Assembly (NCBI GenBank): GCA_964393895.1
Contig: CAYMWP010000099.1
Span: 1 to 18,163 of the forward strand
Direction of reading: 5' to 3'
Source of the DNA: B4-G1 sp964393895
GTDB lineage: Bacteria > Chloroflexota > Anaerolineae > B4-G1
DNA length: 18,163 bases
The position numbers were made by a program, and so were the translations under genes. Positions 6,433-13,406 of this stretch are shown here, piece after piece (within the stretch, counting starts at the first letter, position 1; every line of letters begins with the position of its first letter). Under the pieces are notes generated by a model, which did no database searches, had not been told where the DNA came from, and saw only the letters and a program-made list of their open reading frames with translations.

Positions 6433-9400
6433 ATGGCGATGAACGCGATGTATATGTTGCCGCTATCTGACGAGCGGGCTACGCTCCAAGTTGTCGGTGG
6501 TAAGGGAGCCTCACTGTCCCGGCTCGTGGCCGCCGGTCTGCCGGTGCCCGATGGGTTCCACGTGACCACTGCCGCCTACAAGCAGTTCGTGGCCGCAAAC
6601 GACCTGCAGCCGCGCATCCTGGCAGCCCTGGAATCGGCGGACGCTGCACAACCCACCACGCTGGAGACCGCCTCGGCCCAAATCCGTGCTCTATTCGAGA
6701 GTGGGCGTATCCCTGCCGACGTTGTCGACGCCATCCAGGCTGCCTACGCCGATCTTGCCAATCTACAATCCGCAATTCGCAATTCGCAATTCTCCGTTGC
6801 CGTGCGTTCCTCAGCCACGGCCGAGGATTTGCCGGAGGCCAGCTTTGCCGGCCAGCAGGATACCTATCTCAACGTGAGAGGCGCCGAGGCCGTGTTGCAG
6901 GCGGTCAAGCGTTGCTGGGCCAGTCTGTGGACGGCGCGGGCCATCGGGTACCGGGCGCGGGTAGGGGCGGATCGTGTAGGGGCGGATCGTGTAGGGGCAG
7001 ATCGCGTAGGGGCAGATCGCGATCTGCCCCTACTGGCGGTGGTAGTACAACTGCTGGTGCCGGCGGAGGCGGCGGGCATCATGTTTACCGCCAACCCGGT
7101 GAGCGGCGCGCGCGATCAGGCCGTCATCAGCGCAGCCTGGGGATTGGGCGAGGCGGTGGTGGGCGGGCTGGTGACACCCGATAGCCTCACGGTGGATAAG
7201 GCGACCGGCGAGGTGCTGGCCCGCGAGACGGCCGACAAGCAGGTGATGACGGCGCGCGTGGAGGGCGGTACGGAGGAGCAGCCCGTGCCCGAGGAACTGC
7301 GGGACGCGCCCGTGCTCGACGACGGGCAGGCTGCCGAGTTGGTGCGCTTGGGTGTGCAGATCGAGGAACTCTACGGCATGCCGATGGATATCGAGTGGTG
7401 CTGGGCGGATGGTTGGTTCTTTATCGTCCAGGCCCGGCCTATCACGGCGCTTCCGGAGTTGGCGGTTGAGCCGCCGACCGAGTGGCCGATGCCCAATCCA
7501 AAAGGACAGTATGTGCGCGCCAGCATCGCCGAGTTGATGCCTGAACCGCTGACCCCATTGTTTGGCACGTTGGGCCGGGCAGCCATCAACGTTGGCACCC
7601 AGAAACTGATGGCCAAGCTGGGGGGCATGAAAGAAGCGGGGTTGGCAGAGATGGTGGTCACCATCAATGACTATGCCTACTATACCACTGGATTCACACC
7701 CAAACAGGTGTTCATGTTGCTGACCCACGCCCCATTTACCATGCCGCGCATGATCCGGGACGCAGAGAGGTACTGGCGCGAGGTGGTTCACGTTCGTTAC
7801 GTCGAAACCATCGAACGGTGGCAGGCCAGACCCTTGAGCGAACTTCCGGCAACGGATATTCTGGTCGGTGTGCGCCAACTTGCCGCTGCGTCGTTCGACG
7901 TGTATGCCACGTACCAGTCGGCGCTTTTCGCCAGGGCCAACATGAGCGAGATGTTATTTACCAGCGTGTATAACAAGCTGATCAAGCGCGACGATGACCC
8001 CGAGGCACTGACCTACCTGGTGGGGTTTGAGAGCACGCCCATCCTGGCCGAAGAATCTATTTACGACATTGCCGAATGGTGCCGCACGCGCCCTGCGCTG
8101 GCCGCCTATGTCACAGGGACGCCGGCGGCGCAGCTCGCGGCGCAACTGGCAGGCCCGGCCCCGTCCGGCGTGGAAGCCGCGGACTGGCTGGAATGGCAGG
8201 ACCGCTGGGAAACGCACATGCGGCAGTTCGGCCATATCATCTACAATCTCGATTTTGCCAAGCCGCTGCCGGCCGACGATCCGGCCCCTCTGCTGGATAC
8301 GTGCAAGATGTTCCTCAACGGCCAGTGCCCCAATCCCTACGAGCGCCAGCAGGCGGCCGCCGAGCAGCGCGAGCAGGCGACGCAAGTCATGCTGGGGCGA
8401 CTAAAGGGACTGCGCCGCAAGCTCTTTCGCAAGCTGGTCGGCTGGGCGCAAGATAGCGTCCCCCTGCGCGAGGAGGGGCTATCTGACCTGGGGCTGGGCT
8501 ACCCGCAGCTGCGGCGCATGCTGCGGGAGCTGGGACGCCGGTTGGTCGAATCCGGCGCGCTCGAGCAACCGGACGATGTCTTTTGGCTGCTCGAGGGCGA
8601 GGCCGACCGTGCCGCTGAGGCGCTCGACGAGGGCGAGGCCGTCCAATCGTTCGTCGAGCTTGTCGAGCAGCGCCAGGCGGTATGGCAAGCCGAAATGCGT
8701 GCGACGCCCCCGCCGGTGCTTCCGCCCAAGTCCAAGTGGATGGGGCTGGATTTGAGCGTATTTGTGGCTGCCGAAGATGCTGAGCAGGTCGGCGATACCA
8801 TCCGGGGCGCTGGCACCAGCCCTGGCCGAATCACCGGCACAGCGCGGGTGCTGCACGGCCCGGAGGATTTTGACCAGATGCAGCCGGGCGACATCCTGGT
8901 GGCCAAGTTCACCACCCCCGCCTGGACGCCGCTGTTCGCCCGCGCCGTCGCCGTCGTCACCGACATCGGCGGGCAGTTGAGTCACGGCTCCATCGTCGCC
9001 CGCGAGTATGGCATCCCTGCCGTGATGGGCACCGGCGTTGCCACCCGGCGCATCCAGAGTGGGCAGACGATCACCGTAGACGGCGCCAGCGGTGAGGTCG
9101 TGTTGCACAAATCCAAGGATGAGCAAGCGCCGCACACAACCATCGAGTGGAAAAGGCCCAACCCCAAGGGTCAGTACATGCGCGCCAGCGTCGCCGACTT
9201 TATGCCGAATCCGGTCAGTCCGCTGTTCGAGACCTTGGCCATCCCGGCGATTGCCCGCGTCGGCGTCAAGGAAGTGATGCGGCCTTTGACCCGCTCCGAG
9301 CCGCAGTTGCCCGATTATATCCTGACCATCAACAGCTATGCGTACATCAATGGCACGTACACGCTGCGGGAGTGGTGGTGGATTCTTACCCGGATGATAC

Positions 9401-10758
9401 TTTCCATGCCGCGCATTATGCGTGAGGCCATCCCGCTCTGGCGTGATCAGATCCGCCCGCGCTACGCGGCAACGGTCGAGCGCTGGCAGAACCGATCACT
9501 GGAAGGGTTGTCGGTCGCCGAGCTGTGGGCCGGAATCCAGGAGGTCGACGATGCGGCGATGCTGCACTTTGCCTCGCTGCTGGTGGCGACGACGGGCGCG
9601 TCGGCGGGCAGCGAGCTGCTGTTCACCCGCGTCTACGACAAGCTGATCCGGCGCAAAGGCGACCCCGCCGCGCCCGTGTTCCTGATGGGCTACGACAGCA
9701 CCCCCATTCAGGCCGAAAAATCGCTCTACGACCTGGCCGAGTGGACGCGCGCCCACCCAGACCTGGCCGAACACATCCTCGACACCCCCACCTCCCGCAC
9801 TCCCACACTCCCGCCCGCCCTCCCTCCTGCCTGGCCCGAATTCCAAACCCGCCTCCAAACGCACCTGGATACCTACGGCCACATCATCTACGACCTGGAC
9901 TTTGCCAAGCCGCTGCCGCTGGACGACCCCACGCCGATGCTGGAGACGGTCAAGATGTATCTACGTGGCGAGGGCGTCAATCCGCACGAGCGCCAGCGCG
10001 CGGCCGAAGAAAGGCGCGTGCAATCTGCCGAGGCCACACTCGGTCGACTGAAGGGGCTGCGCCGTTGGGCCTTTCGCAAGACGCTGGGGATGGCGCAGAC
10101 GATGGCCGAGGTGCGCGAGAACGCCCTCGCCGACATCGGCCTGGGCTATCCGCTGCTGCGCGAGATGCTGCGCGAGCTGGGCCGCCGCTTGGCGCAGGCC
10201 GGGGTCATCGCGGAGGCCGAGGACATTTTCTGGCTGCGAGCGGATAACGTGGAAGGTGCAGTGGCGGCGTTGACGCGCGGCGATTCGCCCGCGAGCCTGG
10301 CGGACGGCGTCGCGCAGCGCCAGGCGAGGCACGCCGTGCTCCAGCGCGCCGCCCCGCCGCCGATGCTGCCGCCGAGGAAAAGGTACATGGGCATCGACAT
10401 GGAAGCCTGGACGCCGGCATCGGAAGAGAGCCAGACCGGCGGCGCGCTCAAAGGCGTCGCCACGAGCGCCGGCCGCGTCACGGCCCCCGCCTGCGTCCTG
10501 CGCGGCCCGGAGGATTTCGACCGGATGCGCCCCGGCGACGTGCTGGTGGCGGCCACGACCACGCCGGCCTGGACGCCGCTCTTTGCCATGGCCGCCGCGG
10601 TCGTCACCGACGTCGGTGGGCCGCTCAGCCACGGCAGCATCGTCGCCCGCGAGTACGCCATCCCGGCGGTGATGGGTACGGGCGTGGCGACGAAGCGGAT
10701 TCACAGTGGCCAGACGATTACGGTGGATGGCAGTGAGGGAGTTGTTGTTCTTGCGTAA
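6433..10758 (+). CDS. Dikinase-like phosphotransferase: ATP-grasp plus two tandem phosphohistidine modules (rifampin phosphotransferase-like)
   Basis: This 1441-residue protein has one PPDK-type ATP-grasp domain (about 10-345: GGKGASLSRL, VRSSATAEDLPEASFAGQQ, MFTANPVSG, DIEW and QARPIT). Two repeats of about 540 residues follow. Each begins NPKGQYVRAS or NPKGQYMRAS (about 354 and 910), has a middle domain with GHIIYNLDFAKPLP or GHIIYDLDFAKPLP, and ends with a swivelling domain whose LSHGSIVAREY carries the phosphoacceptor His (851 and 1400). The C-terminal TIM barrel that binds PEP/pyruvate in PEP synthase is absent. Known rifampin phosphotransferases have ATP-grasp, substrate and His domains once each, in about 870 residues. 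Phosphate would move from ATP to His to an unknown acceptor. The start at 6433 is set by AGGAGG six bases upstream. Three in-frame repeats interrupt it. Automatic annotation would probably call it PEP synthase, which the domains do not support. Confidence 0.85.
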   Translation: MAMNAMYMLPLSDERATLQVVGGKGASLSRLVAAGLPVPDGFHVTTAAYKQFVAANDLQPRILAALESADAAQPTTLETASAQIRALFESGRIPADVVDAIQAAYADLANLQSAIRNSQFSVAVRSSATAEDLPEASFAGQQDTYLNVRGAEAVLQAVKRCWASLWTARAIGYRARVGADRVGADRVGADRVGADRDLPLLAVVVQLLVPAEAAGIMFTANPVSGARDQAVISAAWGLGEAVVGGLVTPDSLTVDKATGEVLARETADKQVMTARVEGGTEEQPVPEELRDAPVLDDGQAAELVRLGVQIEELYGMPMDIEWCWADGWFFIVQARPITALPELAVEPPTEWPMPNPKGQYVRASIAELMPEPLTPLFGTLGRAAINVGTQKLMAKLGGMKEAGLAEMVVTINDYAYYTTGFTPKQVFMLLTHAPFTMPRMIRDAERYWREVVHVRYVETIERWQARPLSELPATDILVGVRQLAAASFDVYATYQSALFARANMSEMLFTSVYNKLIKRDDDPEALTYLVGFESTPILAEESIYDIAEWCRTRPALAAYVTGTPAAQLAAQLAGPAPSGVEAADWLEWQDRWETHMRQFGHIIYNLDFAKPLPADDPAPLLDTCKMFLNGQCPNPYERQQAAAEQREQATQVMLGRLKGLRRKLFRKLVGWAQDSVPLREEGLSDLGLGYPQLRRMLRELGRRLVESGALEQPDDVFWLLEGEADRAAEALDEGEAVQSFVELVEQRQAVWQAEMRATPPPVLPPKSKWMGLDLSVFVAAEDAEQVGDTIRGAGTSPGRITGTARVLHGPEDFDQMQPGDILVAKFTTPAWTPLFARAVAVVTDIGGQLSHGSIVAREYGIPAVMGTGVATRRIQSGQTITVDGASGEVVLHKSKDEQAPHTTIEWKRPNPKGQYMRASVADFMPNPVSPLFETLAIPAIARVGVKEVMRPLTRSEPQLPDYILTINSYAYINGTYTLREWWWILTRMILSMPRIMREAIPLWRDQIRPRYAATVERWQNRSLEGLSVAELWAGIQEVDDAAMLHFASLLVATTGASAGSELLFTRVYDKLIRRKGDPAAPVFLMGYDSTPIQAEKSLYDLAEWTRAHPDLAEHILDTPTSRTPTLPPALPPAWPEFQTRLQTHLDTYGHIIYDLDFAKPLPLDDPTPMLETVKMYLRGEGVNPHERQRAAEERRVQSAEATLGRLKGLRRWAFRKTLGMAQTMAEVRENALADIGLGYPLLREMLRELGRRLAQAGVIAEAEDIFWLRADNVEGAVAALTRGDSPASLADGVAQRQARHAVLQRAAPPPMLPPRKRYMGIDMEAWTPASEESQTGGALKGVATSAGRVTAPACVLRGPEDFDRMRPGDVLVAATTTPAWTPLFAMAAAVVTDVGGPLSHGSIVAREYAIPAVMGTGVATKRIHSGQTITVDGSEGVVVLA
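6771..6791 (+). repeat. In-frame 7-bp tandem repeat (CGCAATT x3)
   Basis: Three exact CGCAATT units follow CTACAATC. They encode part of QSAIRNSQFS, directly before the conserved VAVRSSATAEDLP strand of the ATP-grasp domain. The unit resembles CGCAATNN repeats usually seen between genes. Confidence 0.7.
6961..7033 (+). repeat. In-frame 15-bp tandem repeat closed by a perfect 28-bp palindrome
   Basis: Four 15-bp units (GTAGGGGCGGATCGT twice, GTAGGGGCAGATCGC twice) end in the reverse half-unit GATCTGCCCCTAC. The last unit and this half form a perfect palindrome at 7006-7033 (arm GTAGGGGCAGATCG). Because 15 is a multiple of three, each unit adds the five residues VGADR. The insert lies between GYRARVGADR and LLAVVVQ of the ATP-grasp domain, in what is normally a short loop. 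Confidence 0.92.
9785..9832 (+). repeat. In-frame CT-rich ACTCCCRC repeat
   Basis: Overlapping units of the form (C)ACTCCC(G/A)C encode a Pro/Thr-rich linker (DTPTSRTPTLPPALPPAW) in the second middle domain. The CACACTCCC core is shared with the repeat cluster inside the regulator gene (4101-4109). The matching site in the first module has unrelated Ala/Gly-rich sequence. Confidence 0.6.
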
Positions 10759-10763
10759 ACACA

Positions 10764-10796
10764 GAATACGCAGTATGGAACATATATTGCGTATTC
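10764..10796. other. Inverted repeat between the phosphotransferase and MFS genes
   Basis: GAATACGCA (10764-10772) and TGCGTATTC (10788-10796) are perfect inverted copies around a 15-base AT-rich loop that contains TATATT. There is no T-run after it, so it is a poor terminator. It could be an operator or a short dispersed repeat. It fills most of the 66-bp gap before the MFS gene. Confidence 0.55.
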
Positions 10797-10824
10797 CGTC
10801 TCGACCGTGTGGGAGCAAACCGAG

Positions 10825-12075
10825 ATGGACACCAGCAACCGCAAAAACATCGCCATACTGACCTTTGCCCTGATCGTGGTGATGCTGGGCTATGGGATGG
10901 TGATCCCGCTCTTTCCCTTCTACATCGAAAAGATGGGCGCGGGCGGCAGCCAACTAGGCTTACTCATTTCCACCTCGGCGTTGCTGGAGCTGCTCTTTGG
11001 CCCGATCTGGGGCAGCGTCTCCGACCGTATCGGGCGCAAGCCGATCCTGCTGCTGGGGCTGCTGGGGTACGCCCTGTCTTCGCTGCTGTTCGGGCTTTCC
11101 ACCGAGCTGTGGATGCTCTTTGCCTCGCGCGCTCTCTCCGGCGTCCTCTCGTCGGCAACGACGGCGACGGCGCTGGCCTACATCAGCGACAGCACCTCGG
11201 AGCGCGACCGGGGCGGCGGGATGGGCATGCTGGGCGCGGCGATGGGATTGGGCCTGATCCTCGGTCCGGCGGCTGGTGGCTGGCTGGGGAGCGATTCCCT
11301 CGCGCTGCCTTTTTTCATCGCCGCTGGTTCCTCGCTGCTGGCCCTGGCGCTGGCGGCCCTGTGGCTCCCCGAATCGCTGCCCGTCGAGTTACGTCGGCAG
11401 GCGGGCAAGGTGAGGACCATCGACTTTGGCGCGCTGTGGCAGGCGCTGTGCGGCCCCATCGGCCTGCTGATGTTCCTGCTCTTCCTGGTCAGCTTTGGAC
11501 TGACCAATTTCGAGTCGATCTTTGGGCTGTACGCGGCACAGGAGCTGGACTATGGCCCGGAGCGGGTGGGCACCATCCTGGCGGTGGTCGGCCTCGTCTC
11601 GACGCTGGGCAAGGCCATCCTCATCGGCCCGCTCACCAAACGTTGGGGCGAAGCGGTGATCATCAAGGTCTCGCTGGCTGCCAGTGCGGGAGGGTTCGTG
11701 ATCCTGCTGCTGGCGACCACTTATCCGCAGGTCTTGCTGGCGACGGGTGTGTTCATCCTCTCCAAGACGCTGCTGCGCACGGTGATCATCGCCCTGGCCT
11801 CCAAGCGAGCCGCCCCTCGGCAACGGTCGCTCGGCGAACGCGCTCAGGGCGACGCCGTGGGTCAGGGCGCGACGATGGGCTTGAGCAACTCGTTTATGAA
11901 TCTGGGGCGCATCGTGGGGCCGATTTGGGCCGGGTTCATCTTTGACGTGAATGTGAACTATCCCTATCTCAGCGGCGCAGGCGTAATGTTCGTCGGGTTC
12001 CTGATCAGCCTGGTGTGGGTTTCGCAGGCGGGAAGCAAGACTGCCTCCGAGAGATTGCGGTCAACTGTTGACTGA
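10825..12075 (+). CDS. MFS drug-exporter-type transporter (DHA1 family)
   Basis: This 416-residue inner-membrane protein has about 12 hydrophobic segments. Motif A appears as GSVSDRIGRKPI (residues 63-74) in the loop after helix 2, and the antiporter motif C as GLILGPAAGGWLG (143-155) in helix 5. Both are typical of proton-coupled DHA1 drug efflux pumps such as the TetA/Bcr/MdtG group; the real substrate cannot be read from sequence. The ATG at 10825 is preferred over a GTG at 10807 because GGGAG stands nine bases upstream. It follows the phosphotransferase by 66 bp in the same direction, so export and phosphorylation of a related compound is a possible but unproven pairing. A short charged insert (about 328-343) breaks the usual link before GLSNSFMNLGRIVGP. 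Confidence 0.9.
   Translation: MDTSNRKNIAILTFALIVVMLGYGMVIPLFPFYIEKMGAGGSQLGLLISTSALLELLFGPIWGSVSDRIGRKPILLLGLLGYALSSLLFGLSTELWMLFASRALSGVLSSATTATALAYISDSTSERDRGGGMGMLGAAMGLGLILGPAAGGWLGSDSLALPFFIAAGSSLLALALAALWLPESLPVELRRQAGKVRTIDFGALWQALCGPIGLLMFLLFLVSFGLTNFESIFGLYAAQELDYGPERVGTILAVVGLVSTLGKAILIGPLTKRWGEAVIIKVSLAASAGGFVILLLATTYPQVLLATGVFILSKTLLRTVIIALASKRAAPRQRSLGERAQGDAVGQGATMGLSNSFMNLGRIVGPIWAGFIFDVNVNYPYLSGAGVMFVGFLISLVWVSQAGSKTASERLRSTVD
11810..11862 (+). repeat. Probable in-frame repeat insert in the MFS gene
   Basis: The stretch containing CGCTCGGCGAACGCGCTCAG encodes APRQRSLGERAQGDAV within a loop where DHA1 transporters usually pass quickly from SKR to GQGATMGLSNSF. It has no clear internal palindrome; the call rests on the expected family length and on the general form of the DNA. 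Confidence 0.35.
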
Positions 12076-12093
12076 AGGCGTTTGTTCGGGGAT

Positions 12094-12122
12094 TTGTGCC
12101 ACCACTGGCATTGCACTATAAT
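12094..12122 (+). promoter_or_regulatory. Promoter of the broken MalT-like gene
   Basis: A consensus -10 TATAAT (12117-12122) is 17 bp from TTGTGC (12094-12099). It lies inside a small perfect dyad, GCACTAT-AATC-ATAGTGC (12113-12130). The ATG at 12132 is only nine bases past the -10, again suggesting a nearly leaderless transcript. Confidence 0.5.
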
Positions 12123-12146
12123 CATAGTGCGATGAACACGCCTTTG

Positions 12147-12296
12147 CTGACCACCAAACTCTATATCCCACCCTCACGACCAGACCTCGTCTCTCGTCCG
12201 CGCCTGATTGAGCGGCTGAACGCGGGCCTGCACCGCAAACTGACCCTCGTCTCCGCGCCGGCCGGCTTTGGCAAGACCACCCTGATCAGCGAGTGG
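12147..12296 (+). repeat. Second copy of the 150-bp regulator 5' block (first at 1581-1730)
   Basis: This encodes LTTKLYIPPSRPDL through GKTTLISEW and is nearly identical in DNA to the same part of the intact gene. It ends at the tryptophan codon just before the deletion junction, and in the intact gene it ends exactly where the 8-bp tandem repeat starts. Confidence 0.85.
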
Positions 12297-12558
12297 CTGA
12301 ACAACGCGAGTCCGCCAGGACGACTTGAGGTTCACGGCGGACGAAGCGGCCGAATTCCTGCGGCGGATGCGGCTCGAGTTGTCATCTGCCGACGTAGCCG
12401 CCCTGCACCGGCGCACCGAAGGCTGGATCGCCGGCCTGCAACTGGCGGCCTTGTCCTTGCGCAGTCACGACGATGTACACCAGTTCGTGCAATCCTTCAC
12501 CGGCAGTCACCGCTACGTCCTGGACTATTTGATCGAGGAAGTGTTCAAACAGCAACCG

Positions 12559-12784
12559 GCGATTCTCATTGTGTCATTGCGAGACCCGGTAAAAACGTCC
12601 GGGGCTCACAATGACACTTCAAATGTAACTGCTCAGGTCAGACCTCCGAGGTCTTTGACAACCGTTTCGCCCACTGCAAATGTTTAAAACGGCCAATGTT
12701 TTGCGCTCGAATAAGCTGCAATGAGACCTCGGAGGTCTAAATAGTTACCAAGTTGAGCAGTTACCCTCAAATTGAGAATTGCTG
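12559..12784. mobile_element. MITE-like palindromic insertion inside the broken regulator
   Basis: The 13-bp sequence AACAGCAACCGGC flanks this insert on both sides (12548-12560 and 12785-12797), as a target duplication would. The ends resemble terminal inverted repeats: GCGATTCTCA (12559-12568) against GCAATTCTCA read inward from 12782. Inside are a 19-bp hairpin with two mismatches (12571-12589 with 12599-12617), two copies of the palindrome AGACCTCCGAGGTCT or its reverse form (12640-12654, 12724-12738), and an outer inverted pair GTAACTGCTCA/GAGCAGTTAC. It has no coding potential, so any mobility would depend on a transposase elsewhere. Confidence 0.65.
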
Positions 12785-13082
12785 AACAGCAACCGGCCGC
12801 CGCTCAGGATTTTCTGCTAAAGACATCCATCCTCGACCGGGAGGACAGCCGCGAACTTGTGCTTGGTCTGGAGCAGGCCAACCTGTTCATCGTCCCCCTG
12901 GACGAATCGCGGCAGTGGTACTGCTATCACCGCCTCTTTGCCAAGCTGCTGCGCCAGCAGTTGCGCACGGTGGGGATGAAGAGCCTCGCGCCCGACCTGC
13001 ACCAACGGGCCAGCCGGTGGTACGAGGCCGCGGGCTTCGCCGATGCGGTAAGCGCTCGGAAGCCGTTCGAGATCCCGCAAAG

Positions 13083-13142
13083 GCCGCCCTCAACAAACGC
13101 TTGGAGACGATAGGCTGGGGCTGCTTCCTGGTCCTGAGCTAG
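13083..13142 (+). pseudogene. Scrap of a small membrane-protein gene
   Basis: The frame ending at TAG 13140 reads LNKRLETIGWGCFLVLS. I recall LNKRLETIGWGLFL as a recurring N-terminal pattern of short hypothetical membrane proteins. Only about 19 codons remain and no start is visible. From here to 13215 I see nothing else. Confidence 0.35.
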
Positions 13143-13215
13143 GGGATTTAGGCTTGCCGCTCCTTTCGGTGCAGCAGGTAGAGGGTGAAGAGTAGGCGCG
13201 CTCTTCTCAGCAGCA

Positions 13216-13315
13216 GAGAGGCGAAGGATCTGCAAGCCCTGCCATCTTGGCAGGGTTGCTCTTCATTTGGGGATATGGGAAAGACGTGGTAAGATGGTAA
13301 GATTAGGGCACGATG
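13216..13315 (+). repeat. Upstream block copy 2 (first copy at 1477-1568)
   Basis: This is the regulator upstream region again, including the stem-loop (GCAAGCCCTGCCA, loop TCT, TGGCAGGGTTGC, 13232-13259, one bulged G), TTGGGG (13267-13272) and TAAGAT (13290-13295). An 8-bp GGTAAGAT duplication adds a second TAAGAT at 13298-13303. The block ends at an ATG (13313) that opens only a short unrelated frame. No regulator gene follows; glnA lies about 90 bp further. Confidence 0.75.
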
Positions 13316-13331
13316 CCACCTGCCCCGCGCT

Positions 13332-13360
13332 TTGGCAAGTTGTACCTGGACTGCTACAAT
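13332..13360 (+). promoter_or_regulatory. Sigma70-type promoter of glnA
   Basis: TTGGCA (13332-13337) and TACAAT (13355-13360), each 5 of 6 to consensus, are 17 bp apart. A start near 13367 would leave a leader of about 40 bases carrying the GGAGG site used by the glnA ATG. Confidence 0.65.
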
Positions 13361-13406
13361 TGGTGCTCGTGTCAGCCTATCCAGGAATTGGAGATTGGAG
13401 GTTGCA

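Larger units (their letters stand above)
12132..13055 (+). pseudogene. Broken MalT-like LuxR regulator (deletion, insertion, 3' truncation)
   Basis: The ATG at 12132 opens NTPLLTTKLYIPPSRPDL and an intact Walker A (APAGFGKTTL). At about 12300-12320 some 390 bp present in the intact gene, including Walker B, are missing and the frame shifts to DLRFTADEAAEFLRRM, EGWIAGLQLAALSL, GSHRYVLDYLIEEVFKQQP. There a 224-bp element interrupts the gene. The coding match resumes at AEQQPAAAQDFLLKTS (about 12782), continues through QWYCYHRLFAKLLRQQL, and is lost after SRWYEAAGFADAV near 13050. The whole TPR region and the LuxR DNA-binding domain are gone. It cannot make a working regulator, although a short ATP-binding-fragment peptide could still be expressed. 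Confidence 0.9.

Noticed and set aside
6961..7033. CRISPR array
   Set aside because: The 15-bp units are directly adjacent with no spacers, lie in frame inside a gene, and no cas gene is present.
6433..10758. Annotation as phosphoenolpyruvate synthase (ppsA)
   Set aside because: The ATP-grasp and His domains match the family, but the C-terminal PEP/pyruvate-binding barrel is absent, so the name would imply an unsupported reaction.
9961..10953. A 330-codon minus-strand open frame over the end of the phosphotransferase and the start of the MFS gene
   Set aside because: It crosses two well-supported genes and the gap between them and has Arg/His-rich composition typical of antisense frames.
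12325..12687. A separate 120-codon gene in the middle of the broken regulator
   Set aside because: The first part is the shifted body of the regulator and the last part is read-through into the insertion.
12772..13113. A separate 113-codon gene starting inside the MITE-like insertion
   Set aside because: Its start lies in the insertion with no ribosome binding site, and the residues continue the interrupted regulator before running out of frame.
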